Source: Acidimicrobiales bacterium (GTDB lineage: Bacteria; Actinomycetota; Acidimicrobiia; Acidimicrobiales; Bog-793). From it: DNA of 7,384 nt. Below the pieces are notes generated by a model. The model made no database searches. It saw nothing but the letters and a program-made list of their open reading frames with translations, and was not told the DNA's origin. Positions 1 through 5,764 of the stretch are shown here, in pieces. Positions within the stretch are counted from its first letter, which is position 1. Each line of letters opens with the position of its first letter. The stretch covers positions 1-7,384 of the forward strand of contig JASHRK010000139.1 in NCBI GenBank assembly GCA_030037405.1, written 5' to 3'. The translations under genes and the position numbers were made by a program.

Positions 1-47
1 ACTAGCTTTCGCGGCGCCTGTCGGAGGCGATAGAGGCGGACCAGTAC

Positions 48-734
48 GTGCGCTCGAGCCACCCGTTCATCACCGACTACCTAGCCGCCATCGACGAGTC
101 GGAATGGGACGAAGTGGTCGTCGTCACCCCTGCCATGGAGTTCGCCGGCATGTACCGCAACGCCTCCCTGGCAGCCGAGCTGTCCGCCCGGCCCGCCACC
201 GTCGTCGACTCGCGGACGGCGGCCGCCGGCGAGGCGCTCGTGGTCCTGGCCGGAGCGCAGGCGGCTGCCGCAGGGGAACCGCCCGCGACAGTCGTCGCCG
301 AGCTGGAGGATGCCTCGCGGAGAGTCGACCTCGTCGCCACTCTTGACACGCTCGAGCCCATCAGGCGCAGCCGCCGCGTTCCCGCGCCCGTGCTCACCGG
401 CTCGCCTGGAGGCGCCGCCCACAGCATCTTCCGCATGCGCAACGGATCGGTGGAGCTTGTCGGCGAAGTGGCGAGCGAGGAGGAGGCCTTCCGCGTCATC
501 CACGAGGCCTTCGAGTCCGGGAGCGTTGGCGGCCTCGAAAGCTCGACCGTCTTCCATGCCGACAGCCCCGGCGCCGCGGAACGGCTGTGCCATCTCCTCG
601 GCGACGTGGACTTCGTGTCGGGTTTCTCGGCGGCGATGCAGGTCCACACCGGCCCTGGAGTGGTCGGGGCCGCCTGGCTGCCAAAGCCGGCACGCCGCGC
701 CACCGGCTCCATCACCGAGATCGCCGCCCGGTGA
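48..734 (+). CDS. DegV/FakB-family fatty-acid-binding protein, N-terminus missing
   Basis: Proteins of this family bind a fatty acid in a closed pocket; FakB members present it to the kinase FakA for phosphorylation. What is visible: the HTGPG motif followed by VVG near residues 200-207 (the family's conserved C-terminal His/Gly loop), a VVDSR segment at 52-56 matching the family's 'V.DS' strand, and TLEPIRRSRRV at 101-111, where family members usually read 'TLEYL.RGGRI'. The 'SS.LSGTY' loop is worn down to TPAMEFAGMY (27-36). Family members are about 280 residues; here roughly the first 60-70, including the 'TDS' loop, are absent. The frame stays open back to position 6 and the extra residues (LSRRLSEAIEADQYV) still resemble the family, but TAG lies in frame at 3-5. 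Either the gene is broken, or the first bases of the window are unreliable. GTG at 48 is the first usable start and may not be the native one. Family assignment is confident; ligand-binding ability is doubtful. Confidence 0.75.
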   Translation: MRSSHPFITDYLAAIDESEWDEVVVVTPAMEFAGMYRNASLAAELSARPATVVDSRTAAAGEALVVLAGAQAAAAGEPPATVVAELEDASRRVDLVATLDTLEPIRRSRRVPAPVLTGSPGGAAHSIFRMRNGSVELVGEVASEEEAFRVIHEAFESGSVGGLESSTVFHADSPGAAERLCHLLGDVDFVSGFSAAMQVHTGPGVVGAAWLPKPARRATGSITEIAAR

Positions 735-762
735 GCTGATGGGTGCGTCTCGTCTCGCGGAG

Positions 763-791
763 TAGCATTTTCACCGGAGAAAGCTGGAGAA
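763..791 (+). promoter_or_regulatory. Candidate -10 box and ribosome binding site ahead of the RodZ-like gene
   Basis: TAGCAT at 763-768 fits the actinobacterial TAnnnT -10 pattern and stands out in GC-rich sequence. It would give a leader of about 20 nt carrying GGAGAA at 786-791, four bases before the GTG at 796. No convincing -35 box is visible. This would separate transcription of the membrane cluster from the DegV-type gene, 61 nt upstream. Confidence 0.35.
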
Positions 792-795
792 GCAC

Positions 796-1569
796 GTGAT
801 AGCCGACGATTCTGTATCGGGCGCGGGCACGAGCCGCACGGTCGCGCCAGACACGGGCGCGCTGCGCAATCTCCAGCAGGCACAACCTGCCCGGCGCGAC
901 TCGCCGACATCCACCGTCGTCACCGCCGAGATCCCGGCAGTGCCTGCCGGACCGGACTACGGCGTCCTCCTGCCCGACGGGAGCATCTGGTACCCCGGCT
1001 CCCGCAAGCGGTTGCCTGCTCCCCTCGTGCTCAGAGTCGTCGTGTGGACGCTCGGTTTCCTCGCCCTTCTCGCCGGCGCCGGCGACTTCATCATCCACAC
1101 CCACCCGAGCTGGGTTGACCCCATGCGGCGGATGGTCTCGGTCGGCGCCCTCGGGCTGCCCGCATCGACGGCGAAGACCGGCACGAGCACCGGCGTCTCC
1201 TCCTCGAGCCACGGCCTCTCGCTCAGCCTGGCGAGCCCGCAGCCGGCAGGGCTCCCGGCCTACACGACTGCCTACAAGGTCACAGGCACTTCGAGCTACA
1301 CGATCTCGATCTCGATCTCTTCGAGCGGGCCCTGCTGGACGGAGGCGACACCGATCGTCAACGGCGCGCTGTCGACGGGCGCTCCACTGCTGAGCGAGAC
1401 GCTGCAGGCGGGCGAGACCAAGAGCGTGCACGCCGTCGGGCCCGTGGCTGTCGAGGTGGCCGCCAGCGGGGCCACGGTCAAGGTGACCTCCCGCCACAAG
1501 GTCCTGGGCACGGTCAACCCTCCGACAAGGGTGCCGTGGAACTTCTGGTTCGAGCCCACATCAAGCTAG
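796..1569 (+). CDS. Single-pass membrane protein with RodZ C-terminal-like (DUF4115-like) outer domain
   Basis: The 257-residue product has three parts. Residues 1-75 are polar and Pro/Ala/Ser-rich and probably lie in the cytoplasm; they end in a short conserved-looking block (YGVLLPDGSIWYPGSRKR, 55-72). One membrane helix follows at about 76-100. After a Ser/Thr-rich linker (about 122-150), residues 158-250 form an all-beta domain. Its pattern is SYTISISI, then GPCW, then ETLQAGET, then GPVAVEVAASGATVKV, which resembles the DUF4115 domain at the C-terminus of the cell-shape protein RodZ ('a..sWv.v', 'l.aGe', 'v..Gna..v.v'). RodZ links MreB inside the cell to the wall machinery through an N-terminal helix-turn-helix; none is visible here, so MreB binding should not be assumed. 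GTG at 796 is chosen for its GGAGAA box. The 3' end overlaps the next gene by 34 nt, suggesting joint translation. The domain resemblance is by eye and moderate. Confidence 0.65.
   Translation: MIADDSVSGAGTSRTVAPDTGALRNLQQAQPARRDSPTSTVVTAEIPAVPAGPDYGVLLPDGSIWYPGSRKRLPAPLVLRVVVWTLGFLALLAGAGDFIIHTHPSWVDPMRRMVSVGALGLPASTAKTGTSTGVSSSSHGLSLSLASPQPAGLPAYTTAYKVTGTSSYTISISISSSGPCWTEATPIVNGALSTGAPLLSETLQAGETKSVHAVGPVAVEVAASGATVKVTSRHKVLGTVNPPTRVPWNFWFEPTSS
1301..1318 (+). repeat. Three perfect tandem copies of a hexanucleotide inside the beta-domain
   Basis: The unit CGATCT occurs three times in a row at 1301-1306, 1307-1312 and 1313-1318. It is in frame with the RodZ-like gene and spells alternating Ile-Ser codons, a typical amphipathic beta-strand. 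Gain or loss of a unit would lengthen or shorten the strand by two residues without a frameshift. Confidence 0.7.
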
Positions 1570-1985
1570 CGACCGAGCCCCGAGCTTTCCGCCGCCACCT
1601 TCAGAGGGGGGTGCTGGCGGTCGTCCTCGCCGTGGCCGGCATCCTCGACGCCGTCGCTCGCCCCTTCAGCTGGACGGCCGACGCGTCGAGCGCCGTCCTG
1701 ATCCTTGCCGTCACGTGCCTCGTCTGGGCCCGCCTCGGTCGCCGCTACGAACCTCGAGGAGGCGACGGTGCGCCTGGGCACGGCAAGGTGTCGTGGCCGA
1801 CCTGGGCGACGTGGTGCACGCTCGCCGCCGCCCTCGCCGCCGTCGAGCTGTCAGCGCTCTTCTCGAGCCCGCGGCACGACCATCCCACGCTCTCGTCGCT
1901 CGCCTCTCCCCTCAGCACGACCACCCCGGGGCGGCTCGTTGCTTTCACCCTCCTCGCCGCCGCAGGGTGGTGGGTGGCGCGATGA
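1536..1985 (+). CDS. Four-helix membrane protein, unknown function
   Basis: I do not recognise a characterised family. The 149-residue product has four likely membrane helices at about 25-41, 50-66, 88-109 and 131-147, joined by a basic loop (ARLGRRYEPRGG) and a loop holding RHDHPTLSSLASP (113-125). That last loop looks family-specific, since similar 'HPT/S.SSL' stretches occur, from memory, in actinobacterial proteins encoded beside the small protein that follows here. GTG at 1536, with AAGGG at 1527-1531, overlaps the upstream gene by 34 nt. GTG at 1611 is in frame but its GAGGGG box is too close and it would remove the N-terminal flank of helix 1, so I prefer 1536. The stop overlaps the start of the next gene (ATGA), so the two proteins are probably made together and may form a complex in the inner membrane. 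Existence as a gene is likely; function is unknown. Confidence 0.65.
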   Translation: MELLVRAHIKLATEPRAFRRHLQRGVLAVVLAVAGILDAVARPFSWTADASSAVLILAVTCLVWARLGRRYEPRGGDGAPGHGKVSWPTWATWCTLAAALAAVELSALFSSPRHDHPTLSSLASPLSTTTPGRLVAFTLLAAAGWWVAR

Positions 1986-2182
1986 GCGCGAGAGACGTCA
2001 CGATCGCGTGCTACCTCGCCGTTCTCGTCCTCGCCCTTGCCGCCGAGCTCATCGCCCGGCGCCGCCTCGCCGGCATCGAAGGGTTGGAGCGTGCCCTCGG
2101 CAAGCTCCGTTCCGTCACGGCCGGCCGGGTCCTCCTCCTCGTCGTCTGGGCCTGGCTCGTCTGGCACCTCCTCGCCCGCTGA
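1982..2182 (+). CDS. Small two-helix membrane protein, DUF6186-like
   Basis: This 66-residue protein starts at the ATG whose last two bases are part of the upstream stop codon (ATGA, 1982-1985), a classic sign of translational coupling. Two membrane helices are visible, at about 6-25 (TIACYLAVLVLALAAELIA) and 47-63, separated by a basic, probably cytoplasmic loop (RRRLAGIEGLERALGKLRS). The 'TIA.YL...LALAAELIARRR' start and the 'AGRVLLLVVWAWLVWHLLAR' end recall small actinobacterial proteins labelled DUF6186; this is memory-based and no function is known for them. A longer reading of the same frame from 1715 lies wholly inside the upstream gene and adds only an Arg-rich artefact, so the coupled ATG is the better start. 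It probably acts with the four-helix protein. Confidence 0.7.
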   Translation: MSARDVTIACYLAVLVLALAAELIARRRLAGIEGLERALGKLRSVTAGRVLLLVVWAWLVWHLLAR

Positions 2183-2249
2183 CGTCGAGAAAGTGCGAGC
2201 GGGCGCAAATGACCACCCGCCTGCCCGCCGTGGGGCACGATGGAGGACG
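2183..2249 (+). promoter_or_regulatory. Gap with weak hairpin and possible -10 box of the methyltransferase gene
   Basis: GCGGGC at 2199-2204 pairs with GCCCGC at 2223-2228 (18-nt loop), a possible weak end for the membrane cluster; no T-run follows. CACGAT at 2236-2241, eight bases before the ATG at 2250, could be a -10 box for a nearly leaderless transcript. GGAGG at 2242-2246 is also present, only three bases from the ATG, closer than usual for a ribosome binding site. The two readings compete. Confidence 0.3.
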
Positions 2250-3023
2250 ATGGCGAACGGCCCCCCGCAACCGGTCCGCACGGGTAGGAACCAGGCGCGA
2301 CAGCGACGTTTCTGGACGCGAAGAGCCGTCTCCTGGGACCACGGCGCCGGCACCAACCCGGGGCTCGTCAAGGTGGTGGAGATGGTGGTCGAACAGGCCC
2401 GGGGGCGCAAGGAAGAGCACGCCGTCGACCTCGGCTGCGGCTCGGGGCAGGTCACGCTGGCCCTCGCCCCTCACGTCGCCAGCGTCCTCGCCGTCGACAT
2501 AAGCGAGGAGATGATCCGCCTCCTCGGCGAGAACACGAGGGCGGGCGGGGTCACCAACGTGCACGGCGAGGCAATCCCGGTCGAGGAGCTCTCCTTCGCC
2601 CCGGGATCGGTCGACCTCGTCGTCTCCAACTACGCCCTCCATCACCTCCGCGACGCCGACAAGCCCGTGCTCGTGCAGCGCGCCTACGAGTGGCTCGCAC
2701 CCGGAGGGCGGCTCGTCGTCGGCGACATGATGTTCGGCCGGGGCGGCGATGCCCGAGACCGCGAGATCATCGCCTCCAAGGCCACCCTCCTCCTCCGCAA
2801 GGGGCCGGGGGGTTGGTGGCGCATCCTCAAGAACTCGGGGCGGTATCTCCTCAGGTTCCAGGAGCGCCCGATCTCCATCAGCTCCTGGCAGAGGATCTTC
2901 TCAGAAGCCGGCTTCGACGACGTCTCCGCCACCCAGGTCGTGAGCGAGGCTGCAGTGGTGCGAGGGGTGAAGCCCCGCCCTCAACCGGAAGGCCCGCGAG
3001 AGGAGCCCGGATCGCCGGGGTAG
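2250..3023 (+). CDS. Class I SAM-dependent methyltransferase (UbiE/Methyltransf_11 type)
   Basis: A 257-residue cytoplasmic enzyme expected to move a methyl group from S-adenosylmethionine to an unknown acceptor. The Rossmann-type SAM site is complete: motif I AVDLGCGSGQV (58-68), acidic motif II AVDISEEMI (81-89) for the ribose hydroxyls, motif III near GEAIPVEEL (106-114), motif IV VDLVVSNYALHHL (121-133) and motif V LAPGGRLVVGDMMF (149-162). An aromatic N-terminal stretch (RRFWTRRAVSWDHG, 19-32) resembles the lid that precedes the fold in UbiE-like and small-molecule methyltransferases. The last 20 residues are Pro/Gly/Glu-rich and overlap the opposite-strand gene, so they are probably a disordered tail. 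The frame is open upstream to 2037, but those residues are Ser/Pro-rich and overlap the previous gene; ATG 2250 is therefore chosen. Substrate (quinone, lipid, or other) cannot be read from the sequence. The CtaG neighbour is convergent and does not define a pathway. Confidence 0.88.
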   Translation: MANGPPQPVRTGRNQARQRRFWTRRAVSWDHGAGTNPGLVKVVEMVVEQARGRKEEHAVDLGCGSGQVTLALAPHVASVLAVDISEEMIRLLGENTRAGGVTNVHGEAIPVEELSFAPGSVDLVVSNYALHHLRDADKPVLVQRAYEWLAPGGRLVVGDMMFGRGGDARDREIIASKATLLLRKGPGGWWRILKNSGRYLLRFQERPISISSWQRIFSEAGFDDVSATQVVSEAAVVRGVKPRPQPEGPREEPGSPG

Positions 3024-3925
3024 TGCCACAGCCCCGTCCGAGGGTCCATGATGATCCCGCCGGCGAGCCCGCGCTCCCTGTCCTCCGCCAGCTCCCGGTC
3101 GAGATTGTGGTCGTTGTGGGCGGCCTCGCGGGCGTCCCAGCGTGCCCAGCTCACGTACATGGCCGCTATGCCCGCCAGGAGCAGCAGCTCGCTCATGCCC
3201 CAGAGCACGGCGCCGCCCAGGTGCGTGTCGGCAACGGTGTGGACGGAGGGATCGATGGAGGCTCTGTTCATCGTCAAGGCGACGCCGATCATGGCGTTCA
3301 CGGGGACACCGGCGGCAAGGTAAGCCAGGCGGATGGGGTAGCTCATCTGCCACCGGACCGGGTCGAGCCCGACGACGGGCCACCAGTAGAGGCAGCCCGC
3401 CAGGAGGAAGTAGAGCTGGAAGTAGTGCGACGCCGCCGGGTGCACGGAGAGGTCGTAGAGGGGCGTCAGGAAGTAGACGAGCAGCGTCACGTAGGCGAGC
3501 GCCGCCGTCGCCACGGGGAAAGTCACGACCCGGACGGCCTTCGAGCCCAAGAGCTTCGTCACCGCCGCCTTCGACGAGGGAGAGGCCCCCGCCAGGACAA
3601 GAGCTGCCGGAGTGCCGAGAGCGAGAAGGACCGGAGCGAGGTACATGAGGAGGAGGTACTGGACGACGTGGACGACGAAGACCGAGTTGCCGTAAGAGGC
3701 GAGGCCGGACCCGGTGGCGACGAAGAGCGTGACCAGACCGGCAAAGAAACACGCCGTCCTCTCACCGGGCCACCTCCCCTCTCCCGACGAGGCGCGAGCG
3801 GCCTCCGCCAGGTACCAGACGAGGAGGGCGAGACAAAGGGCGTCGGCGAGAAGCGACGGCCAGTCCGTCTGGAAGGCCGTAAGGAGCTGGTGGAGCCGCA
3901 CCGGCGGTGAGAGCACCGTTGCCAC
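2981..3925 (-). CDS. ctaG: Cytochrome c oxidase assembly protein, CtaG/caa3 family
   Basis: A 314-residue integral membrane protein with seven predicted helices at about 24-41, 57-76, 83-105, 133-155, 166-184, 198-218 and 236-258, the layout of the caa3-type CtaG family (Caa3_CtaG), which helps build haem-copper cytochrome oxidase. Family-like landmarks are VVHVVQYLLLMYLAPVLLALGTP around 84-106, FLTPLYDLS at 152-160, HYFQLYFLLAGCLYWWPVVG at 167-186, and a DTHLGGAVLW stretch at 233-242 ahead of the last helix. The usual pair of His in helix 3 ('HM.QH') reads H86-V-V-Q-Y90, so the second His is replaced. A charged cytoplasmic tail of about 55 residues ends in DPRTGLWHYPGDPG. This family is unrelated to the Cox11-type proteins also named CtaG. 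GTG at 3925 has no ribosome binding site but a TAGCCT box just upstream, pointing to a leaderless transcript. Oxidase subunit genes are not in the window. Confidence 0.85.
   Translation of the reverse strand: MATVLSPPVRLHQLLTAFQTDWPSLLADALCLALLVWYLAEAARASSGEGRWPGERTACFFAGLVTLFVATGSGLASYGNSVFVVHVVQYLLLMYLAPVLLALGTPAALVLAGASPSSKAAVTKLLGSKAVRVVTFPVATAALAYVTLLVYFLTPLYDLSVHPAASHYFQLYFLLAGCLYWWPVVGLDPVRWQMSYPIRLAYLAAGVPVNAMIGVALTMNRASIDPSVHTVADTHLGGAVLWGMSELLLLAGIAAMYVSWARWDAREAAHNDHNLDRELAEDRERGLAGGIIMDPRTGLWHYPGDPGSSRGPSG
3016..3036 (+). terminator. Small inverted repeat across the methyltransferase stop codon
   Basis: CGGGG at 3016-3020 can pair with CCCCG at 3032-3036 around an 11-nt loop that contains the methyltransferase stop codon. 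The stem lies inside the coding end region of the convergent ctaG gene and has no T-run on either side. It is the only candidate terminator for the plus-strand gene; strength is doubtful. Confidence 0.2.
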
Positions 3926-3994
3926 TGCGATGAAGGCTACGCCCGGTGCATCGGAGCGTCACGCCAGAGCACGGGGAGCTGGGGCGCTGGCAAG
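3926..3994. promoter_or_regulatory. Divergent promoter region between ctaG and the hydrolase gene
   Basis: Only 69 nt separate the two divergent genes. On the minus strand TAGCCT (3939 down to 3934) lies eight bases ahead of the ctaG GTG at 3925, matching TAnnnT at the distance expected for a leaderless start. On the plus strand CAAGAT (3991-3996) lies seven bases ahead of the ATG at 4004, again fitting a leaderless start, and it overlaps the other candidate ATG at 3995. No clear -35 hexamer is visible for either. No ribosome binding site at normal spacing precedes the ctaG GTG. Confidence 0.4.
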
Positions 3995-4918
3995 ATGGAA
4001 GCGATGAGCTCCCCCTACGTGACACGGCGGATCGCCGTCGAGGGCGGGGTCGAGGGCGGGGTCGAGCTCGCCGTCGACGTCTGGCGCCCGCCGGCCGGCA
4101 CCGATCACAGCGAGCCGGGCTTCCTTCTCGTTCACGGGCTCTCCTCCAACGCCCGCCTCTATGACGGCGTGGCGACGCGTCTCGTGACGGCGGGTCATGG
4201 CACCGCCGCCCTCGACCTTCGTGGGCACGGCCGGTCGGACAAGCCGGAGAGCGGCTACGACTACGACTCGCTCTGCGGGGACGTGGTGGCGGTGCTCGGC
4301 GCCCTCGCCGAGGAGGACCGGGCGTTCACCCGCCCCGTCGTCGTGGGCCAGTCCTTCGGGGGGAACCTCGTCCTCGAGCTGGCGGCCCGCCGGCCCGATC
4401 TCCTGCGCGGGGTCGGCTGCATCGACGGCGGGACGATCGACCTCGGGGGTCGTTTCTCCTCTTTCGAAGAGGTGAAGGCGGCCCTGGCACCGCCCCCGAT
4501 CACGGGGAGGAAGCTCTCCGAGATGGAACGGCGACTGACGGAGACGCATCCCGACTGGTCCCCCGACGCGATAGGCGCCACCCTCGGCAACCTCGAGGTG
4601 AGGAAGGACGGCACCGTCGCTCCCTGGCTCACACTCGAGAACCACCTCGAGATCCTCCGCACGATGTGGGGATCGCGGCCGCCGGAGGCCTTCGCCAAGG
4701 TCCACGTGCCCGTGCTCCTCATGCCCGTCGAGTCTCCGGGAGCGGCCCCCTCCTACGCCGCCGCCAAACGCACGAGCGTCGACGAGGCGCTCGCCGGCCT
4801 CGAGCTAGCTCGTGCCCACTGGTTCTCGCCCGCCGATCACGACGTCCATGCCCAGCACCCTGACGATGTGGCAAGGGTGCTCCTCGAGGCAGCCGGAGAC
4901 GGTCTCTTCGCCGGGTGA
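3995..4918 (+). CDS. Alpha/beta-fold hydrolase
   Basis: A 307-residue (or 304-residue) soluble serine hydrolase of unknown substrate. The fold's landmarks appear in order: oxyanion segment LLVHGLSS (44-51), LDLRGHGRSDKP (74-85), the nucleophile elbow VVGQSFGGN (116-124) with Ser120, a cap region at about 145-235 rich in charged residues, a VHVPVLLMPVES strand (236-247) where the acid is usually found, and a C-terminal HDVHAQHPDDVA (282-293) offering His282 or His285 as the catalytic base. The acid is not in the common 'G..D' form; Glu246, or Asp143 in CIDGG, are candidates. No signal peptide is present. Relatives include esterases, epoxide hydrolases, haloperoxidase-like enzymes and MenH-type enzymes; I cannot choose. 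Two in-frame starts, ATG 3995 and ATG 4004, are possible; the CAAGAT box and the lack of a well-placed ribosome binding site favour 4004 slightly. The gene stands alone between divergent ctaG and the AIM24 unit. Confidence 0.85.
   Translation: MEAMSSPYVTRRIAVEGGVEGGVELAVDVWRPPAGTDHSEPGFLLVHGLSSNARLYDGVATRLVTAGHGTAALDLRGHGRSDKPESGYDYDSLCGDVVAVLGALAEEDRAFTRPVVVGQSFGGNLVLELAARRPDLLRGVGCIDGGTIDLGGRFSSFEEVKAALAPPPITGRKLSEMERRLTETHPDWSPDAIGATLGNLEVRKDGTVAPWLTLENHLEILRTMWGSRPPEAFAKVHVPVLLMPVESPGAAPSYAAAKRTSVDEALAGLELARAHWFSPADHDVHAQHPDDVARVLLEAAGDGLFAG
4037..4066 (+). repeat. 12-bp tandem repeat, 2.5 copies, inside the hydrolase gene
   Basis: GTCGAGGGCGGG occurs perfectly at 4037-4048 and 4049-4060, followed by a half copy (GTCGAG, 4061-4066). 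It is in frame and encodes a Val-Glu-Gly-Gly repeat near the N-terminus of the hydrolase, before the first core strand. It looks like a recent in-frame duplication. Confidence 0.75.
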
Positions 4919-4925
4919 CGGGCGG

Positions 4926-4976
4926 TAGGCTCGACTGACAAGGTCGACTTGCGTGACGGAACGGGCACGAAGGAGG
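4926..4976 (+). promoter_or_regulatory. Candidate -10 box, small inverted repeat and ribosome binding site of the AIM24 unit
   Basis: TAGGCT at 4926-4931 fits TAnnnT, a frequent actinobacterial -10 form, and would give a leader of about 45 nt. No good -35 hexamer is seen. TCGAC (4931-4935) and GTCGA (4943-4947) form a short inverted repeat at the expected start of transcription and could be an operator or a chance match. AAGGAGG at 4970-4976, seven bases before the ATG at 4984, is the strongest ribosome binding site in the window and suggests high translation. Confidence 0.4.
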
Positions 4977-4983
4977 CGGCGAC

Positions 4984-5751
4984 ATGAAGGCCGAGATAAA
5001 GGGCTCGACGATGCCGGTGCTCGAGATGATCCTCGATCCCGGCGAGGCGATCGTCACAGACCACGGCGAGCTGTCGTGGATGACCGCCAACATGCAACTG
5101 ACCCAGACGACGAGCACGCCCGGTCAGACAGATGGCGGGAAGGGCGGAGGGCTCATGGCCGGCCTGAAGCGCGTCCTCGGGGGGGCGAGCATCTTCCTCA
5201 CCCGCTACGAGGCGACGGGCGGCCAGGGCATGGTCGCCTTCGCGGCCAAGGTGCCCGGGCACATCCTCCCCCTAGAGGTGGCCCCGGGCCAGGGGTACCT
5301 CGTCCATCGCAAGGGCTGGATGTGCGGCACGCCGGAGATCACTCCGACGATCGGCTTCCAGCAGGGCATAGGCGGCATGTTCTTCGGCGGTGAGGGTTTC
5401 GTCTTGCAGCGGTTGGAAGGGACGGGCACGGCCTGGATCGAGCTCTCGGGCGAGGTTACGACCTACGACCTCGCCGCCGGCCAGAGCATCCTCGCCCACC
5501 CGGGCCATGTCGGTGCCTTCCAGGAGAGCGTGAACTTCCAGGTGACCCGCATCCAGGGGATCGTCAACCGCTACTTCGGAGCCGATGGCCACTGGCTGAT
5601 CGTCCTCACGGGACCCGGCAAGGTGTGGCTCCAGTCCATGCCCCTGCCCATCCTCGCTGCGGCGCTGCGGGAGTACCTTGGCGACGGTGCCCGCGACGCC
5701 GTCGCCGGAGGGGTCGCCGGCGGGGTGATCGGGAACATCTTGAGAAACTGA
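4984..5751 (+). CDS. AIM24-family protein (TIGR00266 type)
   Basis: A 255-residue member of the bacterial AIM24 family, which forms a twisted beta-prism and has no established bacterial activity. Yeast Aim24 is a mitochondrial inner-membrane protein tied to cristae organisation and respiration. Family landmarks appear in order: PVLEMILDPGEAIVTDHGELSWM (11-33), a Gly-rich loop with LKRVLGGASIFLTRYEA (61-77), a PGHILPLEV strand (91-99), HRKGWMCGTPEI (108-119), GMFFGGEGFVLQRLEGTGTAW (131-151), LSGEVTTYDLAAGQSILAHPGHVGAF (154-179) and the closing GPGKVWLQSMP (210-220). After the core, residues 221-255 form an Ala/Gly-rich helix ending in AGGVAGGVIGN, which could touch a membrane or partner. There is no signal peptide or clear membrane span, so a cytoplasmic or membrane-edge location is likely. 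An excellent ribosome binding site fixes the ATG. The next gene follows after 13 nt and is almost certainly co-transcribed. Length and motifs agree with the family. Confidence 0.9.
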   Translation: MKAEIKGSTMPVLEMILDPGEAIVTDHGELSWMTANMQLTQTTSTPGQTDGGKGGGLMAGLKRVLGGASIFLTRYEATGGQGMVAFAAKVPGHILPLEVAPGQGYLVHRKGWMCGTPEITPTIGFQQGIGGMFFGGEGFVLQRLEGTGTAWIELSGEVTTYDLAAGQSILAHPGHVGAFQESVNFQVTRIQGIVNRYFGADGHWLIVLTGPGKVWLQSMPLPILAAALREYLGDGARDAVAGGVAGGVIGNILRN

Positions 5752-5764
5752 GAGGAGAACAGCC

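Noticed and set aside
77..910. Long minus-strand open frame opposite the DegV-type gene
   Set aside because: Low-complexity Ser/Ala/Arg composition, no motif, no ribosome binding site, and it crosses the gap into the next gene.
712..1497. Minus-strand open frame opposite the RodZ-like gene
   Set aside because: Arg/Gly/Ala-rich shadow; the plus strand there has a membrane helix, linker and beta domain in sensible order.
2690..3910. A 406-codon open frame on the plus strand across the ctaG region
   Set aside because: It is antisense to ctaG, which has a coherent seven-helix sequence. The plus-strand reading is Arg/Gly/Glu/Val-rich without domain or hydrophobic pattern, typical of a shadow frame in GC-rich DNA.
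3959..4705. Minus-strand open frame opposite the hydrolase
   Set aside because: The hydrolase on the plus strand has every core motif; the antisense frame has none and a skewed Arg/Gly/Glu composition.
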